Below are positions 36,961 through 45,939 of a stretch of 64,000 bases of DNA, one piece after another. This stretch comes from Hyphomicrobium_A sp036559705 (GTDB lineage: Bacteria > Pseudomonadota > Alphaproteobacteria > Rhizobiales > Hyphomicrobiaceae), in contig DATBSP010000162.1 of the NCBI GenBank assembly GCA_036559705.1, positions 1-64,000 of the forward strand, in the 5' to 3' direction. The position numbers and the translations under genes are program-made. The notes under the pieces were generated by a model. It was not told the origin of the DNA and searched no databases. It saw only the letters and a list, made by a program, of their open reading frames with translations. Positions within the stretch are counted from its first letter, which is position 1. Each line of letters opens with the position of its first letter.

Positions 36961-37251
36961 ATGAAAGCGAAAGTTGCTGCCCTCGTGCTCGGCATTGCCG
37001 CCGCCGGGGTACTACTGGCACCGGTTGCCGGGTTCGTCTCGTCGGCCGAGGCCGCGCGCTGCGTGACAAAGCGGGGCAAAGGCTGGGCGTGGACGCAGGA
37101 TATGGCGAAGTTCCAGGCCTGGGAGATCGTCGCCCAGCTCAGTGGCAACTGGCCGATCCAGACCGACACCTTCCGCAACGAGCGCTACAAATGCAAGAAG
37201 GACGGCGACGGCTATACTTGCCTGTCGTGGATCGACGTCTGCAAGTCTTGA
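36961..37251 (+). CDS. Small secreted protein, Cys-paired family, member 1
   Basis: The 96-residue precursor has a signal peptide ending in EAA before RCVTKRGKGW. The mature part has four Cys (RCV, KCKK, TCLSW, VCKS) and the block AKFQAWEIVAQ. The same layout is in the 96-residue protein at 45.5 kb, in which AKCFKK, AKFQVKEAI, YKCS and TICK line up. It therefore belongs to a local paralogue family, probably with two disulfides in the periplasm. Function unknown. GGAGGAG before the ATG at 36961 decides the start over the in-frame ATG at 36937. Confidence 0.8.
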   Translation: MKAKVAALVLGIAAAGVLLAPVAGFVSSAEAARCVTKRGKGWAWTQDMAKFQAWEIVAQLSGNWPIQTDTFRNERYKCKKDGDGYTCLSWIDVCKS

Positions 37252-37287
37252 CGAGATCGGTCGCCGTTCAGTCTGAAGCTCGCAAAG

Positions 37288-37317
37288 CGCGGTCGCGGGC
37301 AGCCTGCGGCCGCGTTT
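37288..37317 (+). terminator. Probable terminator of the secreted-protein gene
   Basis: A 12-bp stem with two G-T pairs, CGCGGTCGCGGG and CCTGCGGCCGCG around CAG, is followed by TTTCTA, 36 bp after the stop at 37251. The T-run is short. Confidence 0.6.
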
Positions 37318-37480
37318 CTATGCGAGATTTTTGCCGCGTCTTGGATTAACGTTAAACTGAGTGCGCCAGAGGGCGGCCGCGAAACGACAGCTCCAGCGCG
37401 CAGATATCTCGACATAATTCGCTCACCCGCACATGTTCCTTTGCGAGTGATCATTCGAGGACAGGTGTGGGAGGTGCGTA

Positions 37481-37981
37481 GTGTTCGGCCGCGGGACAAA
37501 TCCAGATCAAAAAACGCCGAGCGCAGCCGCGCCATCGTTGACACCGCCCACCGCGCCTGGGTCGCGTGACTTTCAGGCATCGTCCTCTCCGATGATGACG
37601 CCGTCGAGGCCCGCCTCCGTCATCGGTCCCGACCTCGCCATTGTCGGCCAGAAGATTACGCTGGTGTGCAAGAGCGCGTTGGTCGTCGCTGGCGAAGTTT
37701 CGGGTGACATCCATGGCGACGACGTAACCATCGGCGAGACCGGCAAGGTCAACGGCACGGTGAGCGCCCGCAATCTGTCCATTCACGGCGAGATCAATGG
37801 CGAGCTCCGTGGCGAGACCGTTGCGCTCTATTCGACGGCGCGCATCAACGGCGACATCATCCAGAAGAACCTCGTCATCGCCGAGGGCGCCCAATTCGAT
37901 GGCCGCGTGCGCAGCGCCAAGAGTGCCAGCGACTGGCAGCCGGTGCTCGAGGCCGACGCGCATCGCGAGACGGACGTCTAA
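37481..37981 (+). CDS. Bactofilin (polymer-forming cytoskeletal protein)
   Basis: The 166-residue protein has a Pro/Ser-rich N-terminal tail and a central beta-helix of about 100 residues made of short repeats (LVVAGEVSGDIHGDDVTIG, KVNGTVSARNLSIHGEINGE, ARINGDIIQKNLVIAEGA), the bactofilin core that polymerises without nucleotide and scaffolds cell-wall enzymes. Translation starts at GTG with GGGAGG upstream. A TTAACGTTAA palindrome lies at 37346-37355 in its upstream region. The gene converges with the coiled-coil membrane protein. Confidence 0.92.
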   Translation: MFGRGTNPDQKTPSAAAPSLTPPTAPGSRDFQASSSPMMTPSRPASVIGPDLAIVGQKITLVCKSALVVAGEVSGDIHGDDVTIGETGKVNGTVSARNLSIHGEINGELRGETVALYSTARINGDIIQKNLVIAEGAQFDGRVRSAKSASDWQPVLEADAHRETDV

Positions 37982-38000
37982 GGCGACGCGGCGCCTTTTC

Positions 38001-39485
38001 TCAAGCTGAGTTCTTGTCGAGACCAGTGATGCGGTCGAGCAACCGTGCCTTGCGCGTGCGCTTGACCTCAGTACCTGCCGGCTGGCCGGCCGAGGCCTCG
38101 GTAATGGAGGCGTGCTCGACACGTGTCTCCGTCGGGGTTGAGGCGGCATCGAGCGCCTTCAGGAAGCCGCTGACACGGCGCGGCTCCGCTGCGGTGGCAC
38201 CCTCATCGGCGGACGCAGCGTCCTCGCCCTCTTGTCCGGAACGCACGAGGCGCGCGACACGCGGATCGTTGATGCGCTCGGCGAGCGGACGCTTTGCGGC
38301 CTCCGCGGCTGGCGCACCCGAGCGCCGCGCCGGGCCGGAAGCGGGCACGGTACCGGATCCCAAGCGCCGCATCTCTTCCATGAAATAGGCTGCCTGCCGC
38401 GCGAGCTTCTCGTTGCCGGCGGCAAGCTCGGCACGCAACGCGTGGATGGTGCTGGCCTGCTCTTCCGACAGCGCCGTCAGCGCGGAAAGGCGCGCTTTCA
38501 TGGCAATCTTGCTCTCTTTGACGCCGCGATCGTCCTTATCGGAGGCCTCGTAGGTGACCAGCGCTGCCTTGAGGCGCGACAGCTCCGCCGCCTGATCCTG
38601 ATTGACCGACTTGAGGCGGCGAATCTCCGCTAGTGTTTGCGGATCGGGACCCTCGGACGCCATGTCTGCGGTCTTGAGCGGTGGTGCGCCGTCGGCGGCA
38701 CCCTTGCTCTTGCCGATCACCTTGGCGGGACGCATGGCATCGCCGGAGCCGTTGACGCCGATGCCGTCGCCAGCCTCAGCGGCCGGGCCGGCACGCGCCA
38801 CCAGCGACTGCAGCCGAGCAATGAGCGCCGTCTGGTCGCGTGTCTTGGCGCGCAGTGCTTCGATCTCGGTGCGCAGCGCCACCTCGCCGTCATAGCGCGG
38901 ATCACCCAAACCTTCGCGGTTGCGAGCAGCGCGCGTGTTGAGCGCTGCCTTGAGGCGGTGCACCTCGTCTGTTTGCTGCGTGTTGATCTGGGTCGCTTCT
39001 TCAAGCGCCCGCGACTGCTTCTCGCTCGACTGCGTCAGGGAGACGATCTCGCGATCGCGCTGGAACAGCAGCTTGCGTGCCTCGGCAAGGCGATGCTCTA
39101 CCTTCGGCAGGCGGTCCATGATCGTTTGCTCAAGCACGCGGCGGGCGTTCTCGTGCTCTTCCAGCGCGGTGCGCTGCAGAGAGACCTCGCCCTCGAGCTC
39201 GCTGATGGTCGCGTCGCGGCGATTGAGCTCGACCATCTGCCGCGCCGAGGCTTCGGCGGCTTCCTCGGCCTTGCTCTCGAGCTTATGGATGCGGATAGCG
39301 GACTCCGCCCGCAGCCGGTCCTTGTCGGCGCGGATCTCCGCCTCGGTAAGCGGCATGGAGCGCTTCAGCATGTCGGTGGTCAGACGGGCGACGCGCCGCC
39401 GATAGAGCGGGGCGATGAACAGCGCCAAGAGAGCCGCCGTGAGGAAGCCCAACGCCGCCAGCATGACCATCTCGATCGTGATCAC
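38001..39485 (-). CDS. Membrane-anchored coiled-coil protein
   Basis: The 494-residue protein has one transmembrane helix at residues 6-28 (MVMLAALGFLTAALLALFIA) and then a long heptad-rich coiled coil to about residue 210 and again around 280-360 (ELSRLKAALVTYEASD, STIHALRAELAAGNEKLAR), ending in a disordered Ala/Pro/Arg-rich region. I know similar proteins only as conserved hypotheticals of Hyphomicrobiales. It converges with the bactofilin gene, and a structural role at the envelope is plausible but inferred. Confidence 0.8.
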   Translation of the reverse strand: MITIEMVMLAALGFLTAALLALFIAPLYRRRVARLTTDMLKRSMPLTEAEIRADKDRLRAESAIRIHKLESKAEEAAEASARQMVELNRRDATISELEGEVSLQRTALEEHENARRVLEQTIMDRLPKVEHRLAEARKLLFQRDREIVSLTQSSEKQSRALEEATQINTQQTDEVHRLKAALNTRAARNREGLGDPRYDGEVALRTEIEALRAKTRDQTALIARLQSLVARAGPAAEAGDGIGVNGSGDAMRPAKVIGKSKGAADGAPPLKTADMASEGPDPQTLAEIRRLKSVNQDQAAELSRLKAALVTYEASDKDDRGVKESKIAMKARLSALTALSEEQASTIHALRAELAAGNEKLARQAAYFMEEMRRLGSGTVPASGPARRSGAPAAEAAKRPLAERINDPRVARLVRSGQEGEDAASADEGATAAEPRRVSGFLKALDAASTPTETRVEHASITEASAGQPAGTEVKRTRKARLLDRITGLDKNSA

Positions 39486-39644
39486 GCCTGCGTCCTCGAC
39501 CGCGCAACTTCACGCAATGCCCGTACCTCGCATGTCAGCGGGCCCGGCCTCCGGCTGCGGATTATCCGACTGGCGAGTTGCGTGCGCAATGCTTTCATCC
39601 CCGCGCTTGTGCGGACCGGGCTTATGCGAAAGCCGCACGGCGAC

Positions 39645-40532
39645 TCAAAATGGATTCCACGTTGGAGAGCGGGTATACTTCAAATATCCGACGTTCGCAC
39701 CTAGTCGCAGGCCGATCCCCGACCGGATGGGCGCCAGGGTGACGTTGCCATGCGTCTGGAACTGGATACCGACGCCGCCGACAAGGTAAGCGGAGCCCTG
39801 TACGCCCGCGAAGCGCTCGTAGATCTGCGATGGGTCGCGAAGGTTGTAAACGAGGACCATGGTTTTTGAGCCCTCGCCGCCGAAATCGTAGCCAATCGAC
39901 GGCCCCTGCCAGAATACCCTGTGAGCGCCGGCGTCCCGCGTATAAAGGGTACCCTCGCCATACCGTAGGCCGGCCACGAAGGCGCCTCCGGCGTCCGAGC
40001 CGAGGATATAGCCGTTGGGGCGCCCCGATTTCTGGAAAGCGTATTCGACGACGCTGGCGAGGCCCTTGCTCACCGAGCCGAAGAAGCGGCCACCTGCCAC
40101 GATGATCTCATTCTGCGAATAACCATCGTCACGCGGCGGAGGTCCATTGTATTCGCCCGGCGGGTGATATGGTTCGCCATATCCGGGCGCCCCCTGGTCC
40201 TGCGGGGCCGCCGCGGAGCGGCCGTCCTCGTAGCGCCTATAGTTGTCGCCCTCGTCATAGGCGCCGCCGGAGCGATAAGGCGCTTTGTTGGTTGCGCCGT
40301 CGTTGGTGGGAGGCACATAGGCATCGTTGCCAGTCCGCCCGCCGGAATAGGGTCCGTACCCGCCGCTGTCCTGCGAGTCTTGCGCGAAGGATGCAGGGGC
40401 GAAAGCGGCCCCAAACCACAGCGCGACCAAGATCGAGAGCAGAAGGGAAAAGCGACGTCCGCCGGTAAGCAGCGCCATGGGATGATCCATCGATTGCGCC
40501 CGGGCTCCGCGGCTTGCCGCAGATGCCTCCAT
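39645..40532 (-). CDS. eipA: DUF1134 protein (EipA-like envelope integrity protein)
   Basis: The 295-residue exported protein has an N-terminal hydrophobic signal (FSLLLSILVALWFGAAFAP) followed by a Tyr/Pro/Asp-rich linker and a C-terminal DUF1134 domain: GRFFGSVSKGLASVVEYAFQ, GPSIGYDFGGEGSKTMVLVY and VGGVGIQFQTHGNVTLAPI. Brucella EipA with this domain is a periplasmic protein that keeps the envelope stable. The ATG at 40532 follows AAGGA; a Met at 40490 is possible. It precedes no co-directional partner closely but lies 64 bp upstream of the cysQ stop side. Confidence 0.85.
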   Translation of the reverse strand: MEASAASRGARAQSMDHPMALLTGGRRFSLLLSILVALWFGAAFAPASFAQDSQDSGGYGPYSGGRTGNDAYVPPTNDGATNKAPYRSGGAYDEGDNYRRYEDGRSAAAPQDQGAPGYGEPYHPPGEYNGPPPRDDGYSQNEIIVAGGRFFGSVSKGLASVVEYAFQKSGRPNGYILGSDAGGAFVAGLRYGEGTLYTRDAGAHRVFWQGPSIGYDFGGEGSKTMVLVYNLRDPSQIYERFAGVQGSAYLVGGVGIQFQTHGNVTLAPIRSGIGLRLGANVGYLKYTRSPTWNPF

Positions 40533-40595
40533 CTTTAGAATCCTTCGGCGCAAAGTGTTACGAAAGTGTGGCCGTTGCAGCCGCCGCGTGTGACC

Positions 40596-41441
40596 TTATT
40601 GCGGCACCCGCATCGACTCGGGGGACCGCAGCAACGGCTCACGCGCCCAAGCGATGAAATGTGGGTTGGCGTAGCCGGCGTCCTTCTTGCCATAAAGGAG
40701 CGGCCGCCCGTCGAGCGTCGTCACGCTGCCCCCGGCGGCCACGAGAATCGCTTGGCCGGCAGCGGTGTCCCATTCGCTTGTCTGCCCGAGACGCGCGTAG
40801 AGGTCGGCTTCGCCGCGGGCGATCAAACAGAACTTCAGCGATGAGCTCGCCCTGCGCTTCTCCGTGATGGGCAGGCGCTGCAGGAATTCGTCGGTGGTCT
40901 GCGATGCGTGCGAGCGGCTGGCGAAAGCGACGAGCGCCTGCGGATCTGGCGCGCGCGTTGCCAGGCGCGTCGGCGCGCATTTGTCCAATGCGATGCCTTT
41001 GGCGTCGACCGAGATCTGCGCTTCAACGGATTCGTGCGGTCCGAGCGTTGCGTAGAACTGACCCAGAGCCGGCGCATATATGATACCGAACACCGGCTTG
41101 CGATCGGCGATAAGTCCGATGTTGATGGTGAATTCGGGACTGCCCTTGATAAAGGCGCGGGTTCCGTCAAGCGGGTCGACGAGAAAGAACGCGTCCCCAG
41201 TAATCGGCGCGCGTCCGGCAGCCATCGCCTCCTCGGCGATCACGGGAACTCCAGGTGCGGCGCGGTGCAGGCCTTCGGTCAGCACCTCCTCGGCCTCATG
41301 GTCGGCGATGGTCACGGGCGTCGTGTCCGCCTTGGTCTCCACCTCGACACCGGCCGCAAAGTGGCGCATCTCGATGCGCCCGGCCGCGAGCACGGCAGGA
41401 AGCAACGCCTCGACCAACGGACCGTATTCCTCTAGCTTCAT
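40596..41441 (-). CDS. cysQ: 3'(2'),5'-bisphosphate nucleotidase CysQ
   Basis: The 281-residue enzyme removes phosphate from 3'-phosphoadenosine 5'-phosphate, recycling the by-product of sulfate activation, and belongs to the lithium-sensitive inositol-phosphatase fold. Metal ligands are seen in VIAEEAM, DPLDGTRAFIKGSPEF and the C-terminal EWDTAAGQAILVAAGG. The start at 41441 (MKLEEYGPLV) gives family length; a 32-residue Arg-rich upstream extension is rejected. It is divergent from chpT. Confidence 0.93.
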   Translation of the reverse strand: MKLEEYGPLVEALLPAVLAAGRIEMRHFAAGVEVETKADTTPVTIADHEAEEVLTEGLHRAAPGVPVIAEEAMAAGRAPITGDAFFLVDPLDGTRAFIKGSPEFTINIGLIADRKPVFGIIYAPALGQFYATLGPHESVEAQISVDAKGIALDKCAPTRLATRAPDPQALVAFASRSHASQTTDEFLQRLPITEKRRASSSLKFCLIARGEADLYARLGQTSEWDTAAGQAILVAAGGSVTTLDGRPLLYGKKDAGYANPHFIAWAREPLLRSPESMRVPQ

Positions 41442-41695
41442 CTGCCGCTCGTACCCTGATTCGCTTGCCGGACTTTGCGCCGGCCGGCGGCGGCTAGGGT
41501 CGCAGCGGCGCTCTCTTCGCAAACGCGAGAAGCGCACCGCAGGGCAGACCTTTGCATCGGATGTGCGGCGCGTGTATCAGAAGGCAAGAACACTACGCAA
41601 GCGGCCCTTGTTCGCTCAATTCGAGCATCCCAATGTTGGCGGGACTTTACTAGCCGCTCCGTCGTTCGGATCTGCGACATCATAAGGGGGCATCG

Positions 41696-42337
41696 ATGGG
41701 CCAGCGTGCCAATCCGACGGACCTTGAACTCGCTGCACTCATCTCCAGCAAAATTTGCCACGACGTGATCGGCCCCGTAGGCGCCATCTACAACGGCCTT
41801 GAGATCCTCGACGAGGACGACGACCAGGAGGCCAAGAACTACGCCCTCGACGTTATTCGCAACGTCACCGAGCAGGCCTCGGCCCGCCTGCAGTTCTGCC
41901 GCTTTGCCTTCGGCGCCGCCGGCTCGGCAGGGTCGATGATCGATCTCGGCACGGCCGAGCAGATCTCGCGGGGCTTCATCGGCAAGGGCAAGCACAACCT
42001 GCACTGGAAGACGGTCCCTGGCCACATGGCCAAGGACAAGGCCAAGCTGCTGCTCAACCTCGTAGCCAGCGCCATCACCGCATTGCCACGCGGCGGCGAC
42101 ATCGATGTGCAGATGGCCGGCACGCTGGAGAACCCGAGCTTCCTCATCCGCTGTCGCGGCACCAACGCGCGCGCGCCACTGCACCTCGCCGAATTCATCG
42201 TCGGCGAGCATGCCCCACCCCTCGATGCCATGACGATCCAGGCCTATTACACTTGGCGGCTGGCGGCGACGGCTGACATGCGCCTCGCGGTCCTTCAGGA
42301 CGGCGCCGACATTCTGCTGTCCGCCAAGCCGGCCTAG
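41696..42337 (+). CDS. chpT: Histidine phosphotransferase ChpT
   Basis: ChpT passes phosphate from the CckA kinase to CtrA and CpdR, controlling the alphaproteobacterial cell cycle. In the 213-residue protein the phosphorylated His22 is in SSKICHDVIGPVGAIYNG, followed by the family helix bundle (NVTEQASARLQFCRFAFG) and a degenerate ATPase-like C-terminal domain. Its presence puts the genome firmly in Alphaproteobacteria. The start ATG at 41696 follows AAGGGGGC. A 76-bp gap separates it from the ABC transporter genes. Confidence 0.95.
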   Translation: MGQRANPTDLELAALISSKICHDVIGPVGAIYNGLEILDEDDDQEAKNYALDVIRNVTEQASARLQFCRFAFGAAGSAGSMIDLGTAEQISRGFIGKGKHNLHWKTVPGHMAKDKAKLLLNLVASAITALPRGGDIDVQMAGTLENPSFLIRCRGTNARAPLHLAEFIVGEHAPPLDAMTIQAYYTWRLAATADMRLAVLQDGADILLSAKPA

Positions 42338-42413
42338 GATCTACCGCTAGCCGAACGCGCCGATTGCTTGCTAAGCCTCCCCGCTCGCCATCGCGGGAGC
42401 GAAAGGACATAGC

Positions 42414-43031
42414 GTGCTGCGCGTCGAACGCTTGCAGGTCGCCGGACTGCCGCCGTTGAACTTCGAGGTGGCCGACGGCGAATGCCTCGCCATCGAGGGC
42501 GCCTCGGGGGCCGGCAAGACCTTGCTGCTGCGCGCCATCGCCGATCTCGATTCTGCCGCGGGCGACGTGGTGGTCGACGGCGAGGAGCGCCGCGAGATGC
42601 CTGCCTACGTGTGGCGGCGGCGCGTGCGCTACTGCGCCGCCGAACCGGTGTGGTGGACCGACACGCCGCGCGGCTGCCTGCCAATGCTGCATCCAACGCG
42701 CCTCGATCGGCTCATGCAAGCGCTCGACCTCGATGCAACTTTGCTCGATCGCCCCATCGCCGTTCTGTCGACCGGCGAGCGCCAGCGCCTGGCGCTGGTG
42801 CGCGCGTTGCTCGACGAGCCAAAAGTGCTGCTGCTCGACGAGCCAACTGGCGCGCTCGATCCGCAGTCGTCAGCACTGACTGAGGAGCTGATCCGCTTTC
42901 AGATACTATCGGGGCGTAGTGTCGTGCTCGTCAGTCACGATAGCGCGCAGGTCGAACGCCTGGCGCACGCGCGCCTATTGCTCTCCAGAGCGGGTATCAC
43001 GCAAACCCGCCAAGCGGTGCGCGCGCCATGA
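42414..43031 (+). CDS. fetA: ABC transporter ATP-binding protein (FetA/YbbL-like)
   Basis: The 205-residue ATPase has Walker A GASGAGKTLLLRA (about 31-43), signature LSTGERQRLAL, Walker B VLLLDEPTGALD and the switch His in LVSHDS. It starts at GTG with GAAAGGAC upstream. It overlaps the permease gene by 4 bp (ATGA), so the two form one transporter. The pair resembles E. coli FetAB, linked to iron export and oxidative-stress resistance; the substrate here is inferred only. Confidence 0.9.
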   Translation: MLRVERLQVAGLPPLNFEVADGECLAIEGASGAGKTLLLRAIADLDSAAGDVVVDGEERREMPAYVWRRRVRYCAAEPVWWTDTPRGCLPMLHPTRLDRLMQALDLDATLLDRPIAVLSTGERQRLALVRALLDEPKVLLLDEPTGALDPQSSALTEELIRFQILSGRSVVLVSHDSAQVERLAHARLLLSRAGITQTRQAVRAP

Positions 43032-43843
43032 GCTACGTGCCGCTGACGCCGCTCGACATTCTCCTCGCCGCCGCGCTGCTCATTGCCAACGGCGCCATTT
43101 CCTGGGGCTTCCGCCTCGGCCTCGAGAAGAGCATCGCCATCGCCGCCGCGCGCATGGTGGTGCAGCTCGCGCTGATCGGCGTCGTGTTGAAGTTCATCTT
43201 CGCTCAGACATCGCCGGCTTGGACCGTTGCTTTCGCGCTGGTCATGGTCGTCGCTGCCGGGGTCGAGGTTGTCTCACGCCAGCACCGCAGTTTCGATGGC
43301 TGGCGCACGATGGGACTTTCTACCGCGACGTTGCTGTTCATCGGCACCGTTGTCACCGTGTTCGGCGTCGGCGTGATCATCACGCCCGATCCGTGGTACG
43401 CGCCGCGCTACGTGCTGCCGATCCTCGGAATGGTACTCGGCAACAGCATGACCGCGGTCGCCCTGGTGCTCGACGGGCTGGGCGAAGCGGCCAGCCGCGA
43501 GCGTTCTGCCATCGAGGCACGGCTGGCGCTCGGCGCACCACGTTTCGAGGCGCTCAGCGCGCCGCTGCGTACCGCGCTGCGCACAGGTATGATGCCGATG
43601 CTCAATGCTATGGCGACAACCGGCCTCGTCGCGCTGCCCGGCATGATGACGGGCCAGATCATTGCCGGTGCCGATCCGGTCGGCGCCGCAAAGTATCAGA
43701 TGCTGATCATGTTTCTCATCGCCGGGGCTACCGCCCTCGGCTCGTTCCTCGCTGCTGTCGGCGGCGTGGTGCTGCTCACCGACGAGCGACACCGGCTGCG
43801 ACTCGGGCAAACCTCAACCGCAAAAGAAAACGCCCGCGTCTAG
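43028..43843 (+). CDS. fetB: ABC transporter permease (FetB/UPF0014 family)
   Basis: The 271-residue inner-membrane protein has about seven hydrophobic segments and the UPF0014 hallmarks ALPGMMTGQIIAGADPVGAA and ILGMVLGNSMTAVAL. With FetA it makes a minimal two-gene exporter lacking a binding protein. The stop codon lies inside the loop of a hairpin that acts as terminator for the convergent gene. Confidence 0.92.
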   Translation: MSYVPLTPLDILLAAALLIANGAISWGFRLGLEKSIAIAAARMVVQLALIGVVLKFIFAQTSPAWTVAFALVMVVAAGVEVVSRQHRSFDGWRTMGLSTATLLFIGTVVTVFGVGVIITPDPWYAPRYVLPILGMVLGNSMTAVALVLDGLGEAASRERSAIEARLALGAPRFEALSAPLRTALRTGMMPMLNAMATTGLVALPGMMTGQIIAGADPVGAAKYQMLIMFLIAGATALGSFLAAVGGVVLLTDERHRLRLGQTSTAKENARV

Positions 43844-43853
43844 GGCGGGCGTT
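43829..43853 (-). terminator. Terminator overlapping the fetB stop codon
   Basis: AACGCCCGC (43829-43837) and GCGGGCGTT (43845-43853) form a 9-bp stem. On the minus strand it is followed by TTCTTTT, placing a terminator about 35 bp after the end of the convergent gene at 43888. The loop contains the fetB TAG. Confidence 0.8.
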
Positions 43854-43887
43854 GACGTCTCAATTGGTCCGCGTCGCAGCGAGCCGA

Positions 43888-44757
43888 TCACTCGGTGTGG
43901 GCGGGTTTGGCTCCTGAGGCATGATCGAGCGGCGGCACCGTGGCGGGGCCCTTGCTCGCCGCGCTCGCGGCGACGGCTGCAGCAGCAGCTTCCTTGGCAG
44001 CGTTGGCAGCCGTCTCGGCGGCCACGGCCGCGCGTTCAGCCGCGGAGGCGGCCGCAGCGGCGGCGCTGGCGGCCGCGGCACGTTCTTTCTCGGTGGGCCC
44101 CGCACCCGCCTTCTTCTCAAGCGCCGGAGAAGCGGATGGGCTGGTCGGCAGAGCGCCAGTCTCTACAGCGGCGGTTGACGGCGGAGGCGGCGCGGCGGGT
44201 GGCGCCTCAGCGGCGGCCGGCGTGTGAACTGCGGGCGTAGCGGCAGGCGTTTCGGCCGGAGCGGCGATCTGCTCGACCGGCATCGTTGGCGCGGCGTCCA
44301 CCGTGCCAGCAGCAGGTGCGGCAGCGGTCTCCTGCGCCTGAGGGGCAATGCCCAGCGCGTCCGCTTTGCGGACCGGGTGGGGCGGTGCATCGCCGTTGCC
44401 GGCGGCAGCGTCGTCGGTCGCCTCAGCTTGCTGGCCGGTCCCGTTGTTCGGCTTGACGCCGTCGCCCCAGCAGACGCTGGCGGAGGCGGTGCACGTATGC
44501 TCGTCGAACAGGATGACGTCGAGGAATAGCTCGCAGCTCACGGTCTTCTTTCCGGTCTGATACGCAGAGACGCCATTCTGTGCGGCCCACTCGGCGATGT
44601 GCTTGTCGAGCAGGTTCTTGGCGTCGTTGGTCGGACCTTCCTTGCCGTAGTCGTTGACCGTGAAGCCGAATTTCTTGCAGGCCGCTTCAGCCGGAGCCGT
44701 CGCGGCGAGAACGCTCACCAGCACCGAGGCCAAGGCGAACGATAGCTTAGCGCGCAT
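43888..44757 (-). CDS. Secreted protein with N-terminal Cys domain and Ala-rich tail (family member 3)
   Basis: The 289-residue precursor has a signal peptide (MRAKLSFALASVLVSVLAAT), a roughly 75-residue domain with CKKFGFTVNDYGKEG, VSCELFLDV and TASASVCWG, and then about 190 residues of Ala/Pro/Thr-rich sequence, including a predicted helical run of AAASAAAAAASAAERAAVAA. The first domain resembles the two 96-residue secreted proteins at 37.0 and 45.6 kb in Cys placement (CKK near the start, C...C...C at the end) and length; the match is distant. Function unknown. The ATG at 44757 directly precedes the signal peptide. Confidence 0.75.
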   Translation of the reverse strand: MRAKLSFALASVLVSVLAATAPAEAACKKFGFTVNDYGKEGPTNDAKNLLDKHIAEWAAQNGVSAYQTGKKTVSCELFLDVILFDEHTCTASASVCWGDGVKPNNGTGQQAEATDDAAAGNGDAPPHPVRKADALGIAPQAQETAAAPAAGTVDAAPTMPVEQIAAPAETPAATPAVHTPAAAEAPPAAPPPPSTAAVETGALPTSPSASPALEKKAGAGPTEKERAAAASAAAAAASAAERAAVAAETAANAAKEAAAAAVAASAASKGPATVPPLDHASGAKPAHTE

Positions 44758-44891
44758 TGTTAGGTCCCCCGTCGGCACGCACAAACGTCCGATTCCAAAG
44801 CCTTATAGCGGGGCCATAGGCCATTGCCTAGGCTTCGCACCTGCAAACATGTGCAGGACAAAAGTAGCGCAACCGCGGCAACTTCGGCGGA

Positions 44892-45224
44892 TCAATTCAT
44901 GTAAGGTGAATCACCGCCGTTGGGGCCGATGCCCGAATCGAAAAAGAAGCCACTGTCGAATGGACCGCCAGGCGACTGCTTGTTGATGTACGGATCGATG
45001 TTGCCGCCGTGCAGGGCAAAGTAGCGGGCGATCTCTTCGGGAGTAGAACCTTGCTCCACCGCGTAATCGCGGCCTTTCCGGGCCGAGCGGCGCGCCGGCT
45101 TCTTTTGCATGTCTTCGCCGGCATAGGCGCCCGGCGCCACGTACTCGCCGGCCCCGCCGAGGGTGGCAAGCACCAAAAAGCCGGCGGCAACGAAGATCCC
45201 CGTACAGATCCGATAAACGCTCAT
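44892..45224 (-). CDS. Small exported protein of unknown function
   Basis: The 110-residue protein has an N-terminal signal or anchor (YRICTGIFVAAGFLVLATLGG), a basic stretch (KKPARRSARKGRDY) and a Gly/Pro-rich C-terminus (DSGFFFDSGIGPNGGD). AAGGA at good distance from the ATG at 45224 supports expression. The family is not recognised. The gene sits between two members of the Cys-paired secreted family on the same strand. Confidence 0.65.
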   Translation of the reverse strand: MSVYRICTGIFVAAGFLVLATLGGAGEYVAPGAYAGEDMQKKPARRSARKGRDYAVEQGSTPEEIARYFALHGGNIDPYINKQSPGGPFDSGFFFDSGIGPNGGDSPYMN

Positions 45225-45496
45225 GGTCCAGTCCTTGTTGGTCTTACCGCCCCGGAGTTTGGAGCTAGGATAACGGAAAACGTTCGACGGGCGCGCAAAT
45301 CTCCTTGCGGGGCAGCATTTTGCTGACCCCTGTCACCCGGCGACCACGCCGGAATCGACGGGAGCAAGCTCGGCGCCCCGCCAGGGCCAGCCGCAGCCTC
45401 CATCATCCTACTGAGCTACAAGCGAATGGTTAACGATTGAAGACAAATTGTCCTGATCTGACCAATCCGCCACAGCTCACGGTCGAATTAGTCCGC

Positions 45497-45787
45497 TCAG
45501 CCCGTTTTGCAGATCGTCGAGGTGCCGCGGCAGTTGTAGCCGAGACCGCCCGGCGAGCACTTGTAGGCCGGCGTGCTGACGCGATAGCCCGGGGTCGAGC
45601 CTGTCGCCATGAACGCTGCCCAGACGCCCCAGTCGAACGATTGAAGGATGGCCTCCTTCACCTGGAACTTGGCGCCGTCTATGGACCCTGCGGTGCCCGA
45701 CGCGGTCTTCTTGAAGCACTTGGCTTCCGCCGTGCCGGCGCACACGAGGGCAACAACCGCAGCCGCCGCGCAGATGGACTTGATCAT
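45497..45787 (-). CDS. Small secreted protein, Cys-paired family, member 2
   Basis: The 96-residue precursor has a signal peptide ending in AEA before KCFKKTASGTAG. Mature features are AKFQVKEAILQ, YKCSPGGLGYNC and STICK, lining up with member 1 at 36961-37251 in length, Cys spacing and the AKFQ block. GGGAG before the ATG at 45787 decides the start; a longer upstream frame is rejected. The 272-bp gap to the previous gene (45225-45496) holds no gene that I can support. Confidence 0.8.
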   Translation of the reverse strand: MIKSICAAAAVVALVCAGTAEAKCFKKTASGTAGSIDGAKFQVKEAILQSFDWGVWAAFMATGSTPGYRVSTPAYKCSPGGLGYNCRGTSTICKTG

Positions 45788-45939
45788 TTTTGAACTCCCG
45801 AACATCGCAGAACTACATGTCCGAGATTGCCGCAGACGGACGCCGTTGCCCATCCGCCGAGGCGCTCACCGAGAAAAAAGGTCGGGGATCGTGGCCGCCC
45901 GGTGACGCCACGTCACGAAACTTGCGTCCAAATCGGCCC

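Noticed and set aside
45399..45425. Minus-strand GCTTGTAGCTCAGTAGG, like the 5' part of a tRNA
   Set aside because: No anticodon stem or acceptor pairing can be formed with the following sequence; only the D-arm-like string is present.
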